NCBI GenBank assembly: GCA_947463775.1
Contig: CANHVD010000003.1
Coordinates: forward strand, 1-31,425
DNA: 31,425 nucleotides
Direction: 5' to 3'
Origin: Planctomycetaceae bacterium
GTDB lineage: Bacteria > Planctomycetota > Planctomycetia > Planctomycetales > Planctomycetaceae
Positions 19,301-26,862 of this stretch are shown here, piece by piece. Under the pieces are notes generated by a model that saw only the letters and a list, made by a program, of their open reading frames with translations, searched no databases and was not told where the DNA came from. Position 1 is the stretch's first letter; every line of letters starts with the position of its first letter. Position numbers and translations under genes: made by a program.

Positions 19301-19415
19301 GAGTTAGATCAGCACATTGAAAGGGCTGGCGATGGAATCCAAAGTTTGTTTCGTACATAACCACCCCGTCCGTGGCCGACACATTGATCGGCAATAACTG
19401 CCGGTCTCGCATCAT
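16392..19415 (-). CDS. ExeA/GspA-like AAA ATPase with ~700-residue acidic, Ser-rich tail
   Basis: 1007 residues. Residues about 20-300 are an ExeA-type AAA domain: YETNFGFHRQPF start, Walker A GPAGVGKTS (69-77), Walker B ILLLVDDAQ (151-159), a probable sensor around RCLIAGP, and a helical lid to about 300. Residues 300-1007 are low complexity, rich in Ser, Ala, Glu, Asp and Gln, with no transmembrane helix or known domain visible; they end in a basic helix (YSQLFTKLRQVRSRAAGNR). GAGGG seven bases upstream supports the ATG at 19415. ExeA-like ATPases work in secretion-apparatus assembly or as DNA-transposition-like regulators; no secretin or pilus gene is nearby, so the partner is unknown. Confidence 0.8.
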   Translation of the reverse strand: MMRDRQLLPINVSATDGVVMYETNFGFHRQPFQCADLTRAFFISESIRSILPQLLHALRSDLGIAVLTGPAGVGKTSLLKHLQMQLAHEGRAILCSGAGLETPTEVLQTLQAASLLKAGESSSESASSVAVRSRWTVVEQMRKTTEFWGPILLLVDDAQLLSVPVLNELRAFTEEEWNGRALVRCLIAGPLNLEEELARPAYADFSRRVRCHAFLEPLSSKESLECLNRHLSVVGGKLRDVFSPQALDLIAVASDGLPRCLTLLADESLVVAAERSTKVADEDCVRSALTRLQHLAYAWNTSPLVSDHQSSPAEPDPELRSTSANIKTSHTATTVTHVAAGIFEFGAPGVIEFGAKSSTDFSMSRPASVTVNPAEIAVSELSGNREPARAPSLTTTQKLSLGSIEIGSTQAQSFEVGHRYQPDALEASDAVEMDAFASSSAENDEALFSHDTQELSYRDSFNEHMAEFDADAATRLLGLQTTSFEDQTQPGVEGQDSDFDSQGIEFQSTNSSQHVHFMHNPADAIPSAESSPVSADAQEQMIRSAIGTDLSSRLPVFDRYTWIALGREVPSGTYSVSSASDMQRVTDNEFGAHDEWLTKDSLQNALAFDRIPVSRTSDADIMMMLKSHQLEPDQGEFVTFRPAPLFGHGATETTELQNREIAAASFVSASTPYASVEPRSQQNTPMVSDDDVISDANRQVIQDAIRSSLLASLAESASVMPAVDAYDVTDSFEVADSFATLNGPRNPVYPGITEQFQVNGWHDGQLIFNPASAEQTESSASLSAKEVAPEQERVSLNFEAARLARDGQSQPSREFAGAPHRESEPSAPIFFSLPGEVRTLEWDLRGDLLSTDDAGPLADTLASLRDEVTKFQKTGRITSPDDSQSTLPPDEFNSRKSDGSLENLVTTARNRLESFSHADVNSLEHVPLSAAIGTATDAAILTQPVSQTSGAERTVLPSESAVLPEATSSPADNRSPTGAAEPGDFSPRYSQLFTKLRQVRSRAAGNR

Positions 19416-19802
19416 GCGAGATCCCTCGTCTTCATCGAACGAGCCCAGCCGCTTTCTTTAGCGTAACCGGACTTCTCGGAATATCTCCGCCAAAACCCCG
19501 AGCTAAAGCGGGCCGATATCTGTGGGCTGTCGTTATAACCTATGATTCAGAGACAGATGTTCCGTCCTTTGAGATCTGGAGAGGCACTCCCGAACGATTT
19601 GCAGGAAATCAAGGAGTCGCCTGTACGAGCTGTTTTTGCCTGTCGAAGTGGTCGAAATTGGCTTTGCAGCTCTTTGAAAGAACTGAGTAGCCTCAAGGAG
19701 TCTATCCTTGAATTCGCAGTCCCGTCATGGCTGTATGGCTGAGTGAAGTAGGCTCTCAGTGAAGTAGGCTCTCAGTGAAGAGAGAACCGGGAAAGAAGTC
19801 AC
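19416..19802. promoter_or_regulatory. Divergent intergenic region
   Basis: 387 bases between the ATPase gene (minus) and mobB (plus), expected to contain both promoters. A 66-codon open frame (19542-19742) lacks a ribosome-binding site and any recognisable content, so I do not call it. A short tandem repeat lies at its right end. Confidence 0.4.
19742..19780 (+). repeat. Tandem 16-base repeat upstream of mobB
   Basis: AGTGAAGTAGGCTCTC is repeated at 19742-19757 and 19758-19773, with a third partial copy at 19774-19780, about 22 bases before the mobB start. The copies are identical, pointing to recent slippage. Confidence 0.85.
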
Positions 19803-20342
19803 ATGCAAACAGAATCTCAGTCAAAGCCAGCCCGAGTGCATATTGTGGGGCGAAAGAACTCGGGGAAGACGACTCTGGTTTGTGAGTTGGTCCGTGAATT
19901 CACATCGCGAGGGATTCGGGTCGCGACAGTTAAGCATACTCATCACCAGCACGAGCTTGATACGCCGGGCAAGGATTCTCATTTGCATCGCGAAGCCGGC
20001 GCGGCGGCCGTGGGGATTCTGTCGCCGCAAATGACAGCCATGTTTATCCCCTCGGATCGAGAACTTCGTGGAGAGCGACGGTACGAACAGTTTGAATCTT
20101 TGTTCGCAGACTGTTCTTTGATTCTTGTTGAGGGAGATCTGAATTCCACAGCACCACGCATCGAAGTCTGGCGAAGCGTTGTCAGTGAAGAACCGTATGC
20201 TGCTGTAGACTCCGCGATTCGTGCTGTTGTCTCCGATGATTCTGTGGGTGGACTTTCGTGTCCGGTCTGGCCGCGAAACAGCGTCAGAAATGTTGCTGAT
20301 CAGATTCTGGACCTAATTCAGGCAGGAATTTCCTCACACTGA
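19803..20342 (+). CDS. mobB: Molybdopterin-guanine dinucleotide biosynthesis adapter MobB
   Basis: 179 residues, P-loop GTPase-like protein that assists MobA in attaching GMP to molybdopterin. Walker A GRKNSGKTT is at 16-24; the following VATVKHTHHQHELDTPGKDSHLHREAGA matches the family's KH..H..D..GKDS..H..AGA signature, and LILVEGDL fits the Walker B/switch region. GAAAGAAG precedes the ATG. No other molybdenum cofactor gene is in the window. Confidence 0.92.
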   Translation: MQTESQSKPARVHIVGRKNSGKTTLVCELVREFTSRGIRVATVKHTHHQHELDTPGKDSHLHREAGAAAVGILSPQMTAMFIPSDRELRGERRYEQFESLFADCSLILVEGDLNSTAPRIEVWRSVVSEEPYAAVDSAIRAVVSDDSVGGLSCPVWPRNSVRNVADQILDLIQAGISSH

Positions 20343-20481
20343 TCGAAACACTGCTGGGATCGGAATTCTTCGCAGACGGTTGCGTTCCCGGGCGAGGCAC
20401 GCCAACATGGCGGAGTGGATGTGCCGCAGCGGCGCTCCCTGAAACAATTTGCGACTCAATTAAGCGGCAGCGGAGAGATTC

Positions 20482-21336
20482 ATGTCGAAATGGCCTATTG
20501 GTGTTTTTGCTTCGATTGATGCGGGTTTGGGTGTTCATCTGGAGGTTGCTCGCGAACTGGGAGTTCCGACGATTCAGGTTCATGCGCCACACGCGGGAAC
20601 TCGAAATCCCGCAGCAGCGGCTGCGTTTCTGAAGAAGTGTTCGGACGCAGGTATCACCATCACGGCCGTGTTTGGTGGATTTGAAGGCGAAAGCTACGCT
20701 GACATCGCGACAACCGCAAAGACGGTTGGGCTCGTCCCAGAGGGCACTCGCGCGGCACGTGTTCAGGAAATGAAAGAGATCAGTGACTTCACTAAGCTGC
20801 TGGGATGCAACACGGTTGCTCTGCACATTGGTTTCGTGCCGGAAGATTCTGCTTCAGCCAGCTACAAGGATCTGATCACTGTGACTCGAGATCTGCTCGA
20901 CCACATCAAGGCCAATGGACAGAATCTGCATCTGGAAACTGGTCAGGAATCTGCCGATCATCTGCTGCACTTCATCAGTGATGTCCAGCGCGACAATCTG
21001 TTCATCAACTTTGATCCGGCCAATATGATTTTGTACGGGACTGGTGAGCCGATTGCTGCCTTGAAGCAGGTAGGTCATCTCGTTCGCAGTATTCACTGCA
21101 AGGATGCCAAGTGGGCTCCTGTTGAAGTTCGTGGTACAGGTTGGGGACAGGAAGTTCCTCTGGGCGACGGCGATGTTGGTATGGAAAATTATCTGCGGAC
21201 ATTGTTGGCCATTGGTTACACGGGTCCGCTGACAATCGAACGCGAGATTCCTCAGGACCCCGTACGTCAGAAGGCTGACATCGGTCAGGCCGTCAAGATT
21301 CTGACAACACTGAGAGAGAAGATTCTGGGAACCTGA
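20482..21336 (+). CDS. TIM-barrel sugar phosphate isomerase/epimerase family protein
   Basis: 284 residues, xylose isomerase-like AP2 TIM barrel. A probable metal set is Glu152 (HLETGQE), Asp178 (NFDPAN), His205 (SIHCKD) and Glu253 (TIERE), all at strand ends as in the family. GGAGAG lies upstream of the ATG. Members epimerise or isomerise ketoses or inositol derivatives or cleave DNA (Nfo); the context gives no substrate. It is 139 bases downstream of mobB and 64 bases upstream of the next gene. Confidence 0.87.
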   Translation: MSKWPIGVFASIDAGLGVHLEVARELGVPTIQVHAPHAGTRNPAAAAAFLKKCSDAGITITAVFGGFEGESYADIATTAKTVGLVPEGTRAARVQEMKEISDFTKLLGCNTVALHIGFVPEDSASASYKDLITVTRDLLDHIKANGQNLHLETGQESADHLLHFISDVQRDNLFINFDPANMILYGTGEPIAALKQVGHLVRSIHCKDAKWAPVEVRGTGWGQEVPLGDGDVGMENYLRTLLAIGYTGPLTIEREIPQDPVRQKADIGQAVKILTTLREKILGT

Positions 21337-21400
21337 ACTCGAAAAAATCCCGATCGTCAAAGCCGGGATGGTTCGAGGGCGAAGCAAAAGAGTTGTTTTC

Positions 21401-21760
21401 ATGGCACGCTGTGATCAGGGATATCTCTGCGACGTCTGCGGGGATGAAGTAGAAAACATCCGCGAGAGTGATCTGTACCTGCGATTTGTGATCGGGGAAA
21501 TCGCGGCAAAATCGTTATTGGCTGCGCCGGAGAGGCACTTAAGGTGTAATCCGGTTACAGCCCAGTTTATTGACCATCCGGATTTTGAACCGGTTGTGGT
21601 TGAGGGTGATTTTGATCGCCGATTTTTCGACGCGGACTACTCTCGACAGAGAGCAGAATTGGTCACTCGGGGATGGTTGCGGCTTCAGGAGCTGTTTGAG
21701 CTGGCTCAGACAGTTCCGCTGCCTGAATATCCTCTTCCCGAGTTTCGACAACGAGTTTGA
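21401..21760 (+). CDS. Conserved-looking Cys-containing small protein of unknown function
   Basis: 119 residues. Cys10/Cys13 (YLCDVCGDEV) and His45/Cys48 (ERHLRCNP) could form one zinc site. The remainder is soluble, with an Arg/Glu-rich helix (AELVTRGWLRLQELFEL) and a C-terminal PLPEYPLPEF. I take the ATG at 21401 because MARCDQGYLC is a natural start; an ATG at 21368 in frame would add 11 basic residues. It ends 24 bases before the glycosyltransferase start, so probably the same operon. I name no function. Confidence 0.7.
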   Translation: MARCDQGYLCDVCGDEVENIRESDLYLRFVIGEIAAKSLLAAPERHLRCNPVTAQFIDHPDFEPVVVEGDFDRRFFDADYSRQRAELVTRGWLRLQELFELAQTVPLPEYPLPEFRQRV

Positions 21761-21784
21761 TTGTACCGCACTTCGGCAAATCCT

Positions 21785-22927
21785 ATGGCTGACAGTCTTC
21801 AACGCATTCTGTTGCTCGACGCCGAAATGTCTTTTCGTGGTTCGTCGCTGCTGACGCTGCGTCTCGCACATGGGCTGGAGAAGAGGGAGTTTGACACAGC
21901 TCTGGTCTGTACAAGCTGCGAAGGGCTGAATGAATCGTTGCTGCAGGGCGTCAGACTTCACACGATTCAGGGCTATAATTTCCCAGTGTGGGGCCATCTG
22001 GTTCTGAGAACGCTGTACCGAGACTTGAAGGAACAGCGGCCGGATGTGATTCATCTGCAGGATTCCAGGTTGCTGCCTCAGGGAATTCGGCTGGCTCGTA
22101 AATTGAATCGACCGCTAATTGTCAGTCTGGGGGATCAGACTGATGCTGCATCGCTGACTCTAAAAGCCCCAACGCCGGAGTTGAAAGCGATCATTTGCGT
22201 CAGCGAGAGCGTGCAGGCGCAGATTCCTGAATCTCCGTTCCTTGACGGCGTTGAGCGACGAGTGATTCTGCCGGGGGTTGCGGTGCCGGAGAATTCGACT
22301 GTGTGTCTTCCGCTTGACGATAATCGTCCTCCTGTTATTGGAATGGCAGGTCCATTGGAGATCGTGAAGGGAGCCGCCTTCTTTCTAAGAGCCTGTCACC
22401 GCGTTATTGAAGCCGGGCATAACATTCGTATGGTGATTGCAGGGAGTGGACCGGAGGAACGGAGTCTTCGGCAACTGGCTTCATCACTTGAGTTGTCGCG
22501 GCGTCTGACGTTTGTGGACGGCGGTGTTTCGATGGCCGGTTACATTTCCGCAATCGATATTTTCTGTCTTCCTTCGCTGCAGCAGGGATTGGGAGTGATG
22601 ATGCTGGAAGCGATGGCTCTGGGGCGTCCTGTGATTGCCTCTGGTGTGGGCGGAGTTGTCAGTGTTATTCAGGATAATGTGACTGGTTTGATTGTGCCGC
22701 CTTCAGATAGTCGAAGTCTGGCCGATCGAATTATTGAACTGCTTCAGGATAGAGAGCGTGCTCGCACCATTGCGGCCGCCGGGCAGCAGTTGATTCGTGA
22801 TCGCTTTAATGAAACACGCATGTTGGATGAGGTTATTCAGGTCTATCGCGAAGTGCAGGCCGGTTCGCCTCATTTGCAGGAATCTCAGCCTGTTGTCGGC
22901 CGCATGACGGGAACGTGGCACTCATGA
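21785..22927 (+). CDS. GT4-family glycosyltransferase
   Basis: 380 residues, GT-B fold. The N-terminal domain begins RILLLDAEMSFRGSSLLTLRLAHGL, followed by a DVIHLQDSR segment. The C-terminal nucleotide-sugar domain has PPVIGMAGPLEIVKGAAFFLRA, VIAGSGPEE and the donor-site block GLGVMMLEAMALGRPVIAS. In most GT4 enzymes this block is E-x7-E; here the first position is Gln (SLQQGLGVMMLE), so the donor site is slightly altered. The acceptor is unknown. Its stop overlaps the next start (ATGA), indicating coupled translation. Confidence 0.9.
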   Translation: MADSLQRILLLDAEMSFRGSSLLTLRLAHGLEKREFDTALVCTSCEGLNESLLQGVRLHTIQGYNFPVWGHLVLRTLYRDLKEQRPDVIHLQDSRLLPQGIRLARKLNRPLIVSLGDQTDAASLTLKAPTPELKAIICVSESVQAQIPESPFLDGVERRVILPGVAVPENSTVCLPLDDNRPPVIGMAGPLEIVKGAAFFLRACHRVIEAGHNIRMVIAGSGPEERSLRQLASSLELSRRLTFVDGGVSMAGYISAIDIFCLPSLQQGLGVMMLEAMALGRPVIASGVGGVVSVIQDNVTGLIVPPSDSRSLADRIIELLQDRERARTIAAAGQQLIRDRFNETRMLDEVIQVYREVQAGSPHLQESQPVVGRMTGTWHS

Positions 22928-24150
22928 TGAATGTGTATAAAGTTTCGCAGCAGTTGGTTTCAAGTCCACTGAAGGACATTCCTGCGGCCGTTTTTCAGCA
23001 GTTGGAACAACTCAAACTTCCCGTACCGCGCGGCGACATTGCGATCACCGTGGGTAGTCGCGGAATCTGCAATTTGCCGGTGATCGTGAAAGCTTGTGGT
23101 CAGTGGTTGAAGGATCATGGTGCCCTGCCCTTCATTGTTCCGGCGATGGGGTCGCATAATGGGGCAACAGCGGACGGACAGCGAGCGATGGTTGAGTCGC
23201 TGGGGATTACCGAAGCCGCGATGGGGATGCCGATCCGCAGCAGCATGGAAGTGGCTGAGATTGGCCAGGTCAGAACCGGTTCGGTGTTCATGGATCGGCA
23301 TTGTCTGGAATCCGACGGCGTGGTTGTGCTCAATCGAATCAAGCTGCACACCTGCTTTGCGGGGCCGATTCAGAGTGGACTGACCAAGATGATGGTGGTC
23401 GGGATGGGCAAGATTCGCTCGGCACGCACGTTTCACTCGGCACGGGCTGGTGCGATGAAGGATATGCTGCTGGAGATGGGACAGTTTGTGCTGGACTCGG
23501 GAAAGATCTTTGCGGGCGTCGGCATCCTTGAAGATGGTTACGATGAAACCGCAGAGATTCATGCCATTGCACCGCAGGATATTCTGAGACGTGAGGCGGC
23601 ATTACTGGAACATCATCGCAGTTACTTCCCGCGACTGCCGGTCGAAGACCTGAATGTGCTGGTTGTGGATTCAATTGGCAAGACCTACAGCGGTACGGGT
23701 ATGGATACAAACGTCATTGGACGACGCGGACTGCCGGGGTTCGAAGACCTGACGACGCCACGCATTCGGACGATTGCAGCGTTATCGCTTTCTGCATCCA
23801 GTCAGGGAAATGCAATTGGAGTCGGGAATGCGGACTTCATTACGCAAAGGCTTCGCTCAGCAATCGATGAGCACAAAACGTTGATCAACACTTTGACGAC
23901 GGGTGATATGGATCGAGCGAAGATTCCGGCAACTATCGCGGATGATGAAACTTTGATGCGGATGATTTCTGATCGATATGGCGCGCTGCGTTGGATGTTC
24001 ATCCCCAATACGCTGCATCTCGAATCGTTGTATGTCAGTGAGGACCTGCGAGAAGAACTCTTGCAGCATCCGAAATGTCGAGTCGCCGATCGTCCCGTTC
24101 CACTAACATTTCGCGATGGTCGGCATCAACTTTCATTTGCACGGGAGTGA
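22924..24150 (+). CDS. DUF2088 (LarA N-terminal-like) protein
   Basis: 408 residues from the ATG at 22924, chosen for the ATGA overlap with the upstream stop; a GTG at 22915 is an alternative. The N-terminal half matches the lactate racemase-like DUF2088 family: VGSRGI, AMGSHNGATADGQ, and NRIKLHTCFAGPIQSGLTKMMVVGMGK. Classical LarA has a different substrate/nickel-pincer segment, so activity as a lactate racemase is doubtful; a different 2-hydroxy acid or carbohydrate reaction is possible. No larB, larC or larE gene is present in the window. Probably cytoplasmic. Confidence 0.82.
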   Translation: MMNVYKVSQQLVSSPLKDIPAAVFQQLEQLKLPVPRGDIAITVGSRGICNLPVIVKACGQWLKDHGALPFIVPAMGSHNGATADGQRAMVESLGITEAAMGMPIRSSMEVAEIGQVRTGSVFMDRHCLESDGVVVLNRIKLHTCFAGPIQSGLTKMMVVGMGKIRSARTFHSARAGAMKDMLLEMGQFVLDSGKIFAGVGILEDGYDETAEIHAIAPQDILRREAALLEHHRSYFPRLPVEDLNVLVVDSIGKTYSGTGMDTNVIGRRGLPGFEDLTTPRIRTIAALSLSASSQGNAIGVGNADFITQRLRSAIDEHKTLINTLTTGDMDRAKIPATIADDETLMRMISDRYGALRWMFIPNTLHLESLYVSEDLREELLQHPKCRVADRPVPLTFRDGRHQLSFARE

Positions 24151-24153
24151 CCG

Positions 24154-24579
24154 ATGAACTTGACGCTGGCCCGGATTCCGGAATGGATTGCTCTGCGCGA
24201 TGCGGCACGCAAAGTGCGGGAGAAAGCGTGGGCTCCGTATTCGAAGTACCATGTGGGGGCCGCTGTTCTGACGGGCTCTGGAGAGATCTTCACAGGATGC
24301 AATGTTGAGAACGCCTCGTACGGTCTGACGATTTGTGCAGAGCGAGTGGCGGTCTGCTCAGCGGTAGCTCATGGGCATCGGGACTTTCGAGCTATCTGTA
24401 TCTCGTTGACCGGAGTGCCGGTCCCGTGTGGGGCATGTCGTCAGTTTCTGATGGAGTTCAGCCCTCAATTGCCCGTAATTCTTGATAATCTCGATTCCGC
24501 GGGTGCCAATGACCCGGAAGTGGTACTCCTGAGCGAACTTCTACCTCGAGCCTTTCGTCTGGATCATGGGAGTCTGTAA
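24154..24579 (+). CDS. cdd: Cytidine deaminase
   Basis: 141 residues, typical of homotetrameric cytidine deaminases. Zinc ligands Cys61 (TICAERVA), Cys92 and Cys95 (PCGACRQF) and the catalytic Glu63 are all present, and the substrate motif NVENASYG (50-57) is intact. GGGAG, at the end of the upstream gene, lies about seven bases before the ATG. It deaminates cytidine and deoxycytidine for pyrimidine salvage. It starts three bases after the DUF2088 stop, so it is co-transcribed with it. Confidence 0.95.
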   Translation: MNLTLARIPEWIALRDAARKVREKAWAPYSKYHVGAAVLTGSGEIFTGCNVENASYGLTICAERVAVCSAVAHGHRDFRAICISLTGVPVPCGACRQFLMEFSPQLPVILDNLDSAGANDPEVVLLSELLPRAFRLDHGSL

Positions 24580-24592
24580 GATCCGGTGATAT

Positions 24593-24624
24593 TCATCAGA
24601 CTCATGAGAGTCAACCTCTGATGA
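24593..24624. other. Stem-loop downstream of cdd
   Basis: TCATCAGA (24593-24600) pairs with TCTGATGA (24617-24624). The enclosed GACTC/GAGTC could form a competing inner hairpin. A second weak GC-rich inverted repeat follows at about 24624-24651. There is no T run, so intrinsic termination is uncertain; it may be an RNA-stabilising structure. Confidence 0.45.
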
Positions 24625-24679
24625 AGCCGCCAGTATTTGTCCGGCGGGCTTATAGGCCATTTCAGACCGTAGTTCGCAT

Positions 24680-25381
24680 ATGTCAAATCGAGAAGCTAAA
24701 TCACAGGGCAAGCAGTGGGTTGAGTCGCCAGAGATCCTTGCTGAAGATCTTCGCCGTCGCCTCGACTTTATCTACAAGAACGTGTTTGAAGCCCGTGATG
24801 CTGCGTCAGTCGGCATCGCTCGTGATTACACCGTTGCTCCGGGGAATGCTGCGGAAGTGCTGGAAATCCTGGTCGCAGATGACAGTGCTCTGTGGGAATA
24901 CCGCAGGCTGATTCCTGAGACTCGAATGAAATACAGAATGCTGCAACCGCTGATTGAAGCTGTGCGGCAGGCTGTAGAGACGAAGAGCCCTGTTCAGTTC
25001 TCCGGGATTCCGGAGCTTGAAGAAGCCGTGGTGGCTGTGGAGCATTGGGCGAAAAAACAGGCGTACCGAGCGGCTGAAGTTCCGCTTCGAAGTGACCTGT
25101 TGCGGACGACTATTGAGCAACTAGGAGACGAGTTAATCGTCCGAACTGATCAGGACGGGAGCATTAAACTTCGCGGGACCGTGAACATCCCGATGTTTTT
25201 GGCGTTCTGGAGGGCCCCTAAACACCGTTTGAGTACGGAAGCCTTTCTGGAGATTGATCCTGGCAGCAAACATATTTATCTGGAACGCCATAGAACTCGA
25301 CTTTGCTCCCAGTTGCAGGATATTCTGCTGGAACTGGTTATTGAGGGAAATGGGGTTCGGCTTCAGCGATGTCGAAAATAG
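24680..25381 (+). CDS. Hypothetical soluble protein
   Basis: 233 residues, no signal peptide or membrane helix. The N-terminal half is helical and charged (EILAEDLRRRLDFIYKNVFEARDAASVGIARDY; then an LIEAVRQAVETKS helix). The C-terminal half looks beta-rich (LIVRTDQDGSIKLRGTVNIPMFLAFWRAP, FLEIDPGSKHIYLERHR). I recognise no family. There is no clear ribosome-binding site before the ATG. It stands alone, about 100 bases after cdd and more than 400 before the ExbB gene. Confidence 0.68.
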   Translation: MSNREAKSQGKQWVESPEILAEDLRRRLDFIYKNVFEARDAASVGIARDYTVAPGNAAEVLEILVADDSALWEYRRLIPETRMKYRMLQPLIEAVRQAVETKSPVQFSGIPELEEAVVAVEHWAKKQAYRAAEVPLRSDLLRTTIEQLGDELIVRTDQDGSIKLRGTVNIPMFLAFWRAPKHRLSTEAFLEIDPGSKHIYLERHRTRLCSQLQDILLELVIEGNGVRLQRCRK

Positions 25382-25816
25382 GTTGGCTTTCCGAAGATAC
25401 GGCGTTTATGTTCGGCTCTAGTGCGAAGCGGCACAGAAGTCCGGGAGAACTCTGAAAACACCCGAATGGCTCGAACAGTTCAAGTCGTCGCGTAGTGGAT
25501 CTTCGTTAACGGCGGGGTGGCATTGTCTGCGATAGACTATGCAATGGGTTTCTGTTCAGTTGCAGAGGAACATGTTCTCTGAATAGCCAGAGTTTGCTGT
25601 TTCGCGGCTTTAACACAGAAAACAGCCGGAGAGAATTCGGAGAAAATCGTCTACATCCTGAAATGTCCCGAAGATGGCAGTCAAGTGAGTGGCGAGCGGC
25701 GTGTCCGGCTGCATAGAGTTTTGTGACCTGCGGGTCAGCTCAGGAAATGAATTGCTATTTGTTTCAGGCGAAACTGAACCATGAAGTACCTTATGAATGG
25801 CCTCTCAGGATGTTCC
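25382..25816. promoter_or_regulatory. Intergenic region upstream of the ExbB/ExbD operon
   Basis: 435 bases with no convincing gene. It should hold the promoter of the envelope operon. A perfect 10-base palindrome GAACATGTTC (25568-25577), flanked by near-complementary CAGAG and TCTG, could be an operator, but its spacing does not match the GAAC-N4-GTTC LexA type. Confidence 0.4.
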
Positions 25817-26860
25817 ATGCGAACTTCGCTGATTGTTTTTGGTTCTGTGGTTTTTCTGTGCCTTACTCTGCCACCGGCTTTGGCGCAGGAGTCGTCCGCT
25901 CCTGTTGATCAATCTGCTCAAATCTCCGAGGGACCGCAGGGTAATGTCGCAGCAGAAGATTCTTCTTCGGATGCGACGGCGGAAGCCAAATCTTTTACCA
26001 GAAACGTGTCTGATGAACTTGTGCGGCTGGGGATACCTCAGCCGTTGCCGTTTTTATGGGATCTGGCCGTTCAGGGTGGCCTCTTTATGATCCCGATTGC
26101 GTTGTGCTCAATCGTTGTCATGGCGTATGCCATTGAGCGAAGAATTGGGCTACGAAGAAATCTGATCATCCCTCCCGGGCTCCTGGTCGGATTACAGAAG
26201 TTAAATCAGCAGAGCAGCGGTATCGATCCTCGACTGGCTTATGATGTTTGCCTGAAGTATCGCTCCCCTTTATCGCGGGTTCTCCAGGCGGCGATCCTGA
26301 AAGTCGGGAGACCTCAGGCAGAGTTGGAGAAAGCCGTCGAAGATGCGGTCAGTCGGGAAGCTGACCAGATGGCTCAGAACATTCGCCCAATCAATGTGGC
26401 GGTCAGCATTTCGCCGATGCTGGGACTTCTGGGAACCGTGCAGGGAATGATCATGGCCTTTATGGTCATCAGTGCTTCGACTTCCACAGGAACCGCCAAG
26501 GGGCAGGAACTTGCACAGGGGATCTACACGGCATTGATTACGACGTTTGCCGGACTCGTTGTCGCAATTCCGGCGATTGTGATTGCCAATATGCTTGAGG
26601 GGCGAATTGAACGCCTGTTGCGGGGCATGGAAGATGTTTTTAATGAGATCGTGCCGTTGTTTGAACGGTTTGAAGGCAAATGGCGAGTGACCCGGAAGAG
26701 TGATGCGTCGGGAGTTCTATTGAAGGGGACCGGATCTCGTCCGGAATCGACATCATCCTCAAAAAATGGCAATGGGGAAATGAATGCGACGATCGATGAT
26801 CGCAGTGCGCTTCGTACTGTGACGGCCCCATCTTCGCCAGGTGTCAGGGAGAAGTCGTAG
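25817..26860 (+). CDS. MotA/TolQ/ExbB proton channel family protein
   Basis: 347 residues. The ATG at 25817 follows AGGA by about seven bases and gives a clean signal peptide (MRTSLIVFGSVVFLCLTLPPALAQ); a start at 25781 would bury it. Membrane helices lie around 78-100 (LFMIPIALCSIVVMAYAI), 198-222 (SPMLGLLGTVQGMIMAFMVI) and 235-260 (TALITTFAGLVVAIPAIVIANML), with the family's GLLGTVxGM motif. A long cytoplasmic segment lies between helices 1 and 2, and a Ser/Gly-rich tail follows. It forms the proton-conducting stator with ExbD, which starts two bases after its stop. Confidence 0.92.
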   Translation: MRTSLIVFGSVVFLCLTLPPALAQESSAPVDQSAQISEGPQGNVAAEDSSSDATAEAKSFTRNVSDELVRLGIPQPLPFLWDLAVQGGLFMIPIALCSIVVMAYAIERRIGLRRNLIIPPGLLVGLQKLNQQSSGIDPRLAYDVCLKYRSPLSRVLQAAILKVGRPQAELEKAVEDAVSREADQMAQNIRPINVAVSISPMLGLLGTVQGMIMAFMVISASTSTGTAKGQELAQGIYTALITTFAGLVVAIPAIVIANMLEGRIERLLRGMEDVFNEIVPLFERFEGKWRVTRKSDASGVLLKGTGSRPESTSSSKNGNGEMNATIDDRSALRTVTAPSSPGVREKS

Positions 26861-26862
26861 CA

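Noticed and set aside
19542..19742. 66-codon plus-strand open frame upstream of mobB
   Set aside because: No ribosome-binding site, no recognisable content, and it lies where promoters of two divergent genes are expected.
19742..19780. CRISPR array
   Set aside because: The repeats are directly adjacent with no spacers and only about two and a half copies.
22924..24150. Nickel-dependent lactate racemase LarA
   Set aside because: The family match covers the DUF2088 fold only; the segment around NRIKLHTCFAGPIQSG differs from LarA and no larB, larC or larE is nearby, so I kept the broader call.
25568..25577. Possible LexA box GAACATGTTC
   Set aside because: The Gram-positive-type LexA site needs four bases between GAAC and GTTC; here there are two.
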